Below, one piece after another: positions 12,156-12,241 of a stretch of DNA of 12,241 nt. Positions within the stretch are counted from its first letter, which is position 1, and each line of letters opens with the position of its first letter. Origin of the DNA: Candidatus Peregrinibacteria bacterium (GTDB taxonomy: Bacteria; Patescibacteriota; Gracilibacteria; UM-FILTER-43-11); contig JAUXDO010000030.1 of assembly GCA_030618315.1 (NCBI GenBank), positions 1 to 12,241 on the forward strand, read 5' to 3'. The notes beneath the pieces were generated by a model, which did no database searches, was not told where the DNA came from, and was given only the letters and a program-made list of their open reading frames with translations. The translations under genes and the position numbers were made by a program.

Positions 12156-12163
12156 GAAAATAC

Positions 12164-12191
12164 TTGCAAAGAATTAACAAGGTGGTACAAT
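12164..12191 (+). promoter_or_regulatory. Promoter of the gene after truB
   Basis: TTGCAA (12164-12169), 16 bases, then TACAAT (12186-12191). Transcription would start near 12198, 22 bases before ATG 12220. It begins nine bases after the truB stop, so the next gene is probably a separate unit. Confidence 0.6.
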
Positions 12192-12219
12192 TACACCCTT
12201 TTTTAAAACTATTCAAATT

Positions 12220-12241
12220 ATGTCTAGACAAGCCGTAAATG
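12220..12241 (+). CDS. Start of a further gene, cut by the window edge
   Basis: ATG 12220 opens MSRQAVN before the window ends. The promoter 29 bases upstream supports a real start. Seven residues are too few to name the product; a short basic opening of this kind is common among ribosomal proteins, but that is only a guess. Confidence 0.4.

Overview
The window looks like a piece of a small, AT-rich bacterial genome, most probably a Candidate Phyla Radiation (Patescibacteria) member. This is inferred from several traits seen together: compact genes, most without a Shine-Dalgarno (SD) site; a short TruB; a riboflavin kinase domain without its FAD synthetase partner; a MurE-like ligase without its N-terminal domain; and spacers full of short repeats. 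No rRNA or other marker allows a firmer placement.

Layout. 1-673 (minus): the start of a DEDDh exonuclease and a stand-alone GGQ-domain rescue factor with a His-rich N-terminus. 823-2187 (plus): a U32-family RNA hydroxylation protein carrying an 11-bp repeat array inside the gene. 2290-2558: a strong promoter and a 69-residue orphan. 2744-2891: a broken 5' copy of tRNA-Lys followed by intact tRNA-Lys(CTT). 2963-4654: a GT4 glycosyltransferase and a membrane-anchored methyltransferase. 4720-4962 (minus): a GIY-YIG protein. 4963-5395: no protein gene, but tRNA-Ala(GGC), a 5' fragment of it, and GC-rich palindromes. 5396-5842: a small membrane protein with its own promoter. 5887-7530 (minus): a tightly coupled operon of two unrecognised paralogous proteins and a CadD/LysE-like transporter. 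7639-9497 (plus): a thioredoxin-like protein, a TauE/SafE transporter and an overlapping riboflavin kinase. 9602-10921: a MurE-like ligase. 10928-11485: an S23-type four-helix-bundle gene between inverted 12-bp repeat arrays. 11451-12155: truB, whose first 12 codons are one of those arrays. 12220 on: the first codons of another gene behind its own promoter.

The strongest signal not explained by genes is phased repetition. Most same-strand spacers are built of 7-bp units in a constant register (5 to 13 units, a different sequence at each site), often as forward units, a centre, then reverse-complement units. These arrays run to within 0-9 bases of the next start codon. The same layout appears with 11-bp units inside the U32 gene, with 12-bp units around the S23 gene, and as a 7-bp array inside truB. 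Genes behind clear -35/-10 promoters mostly lack these arrays. Both tRNA genes are preceded by truncated copies of their own 5' ends.
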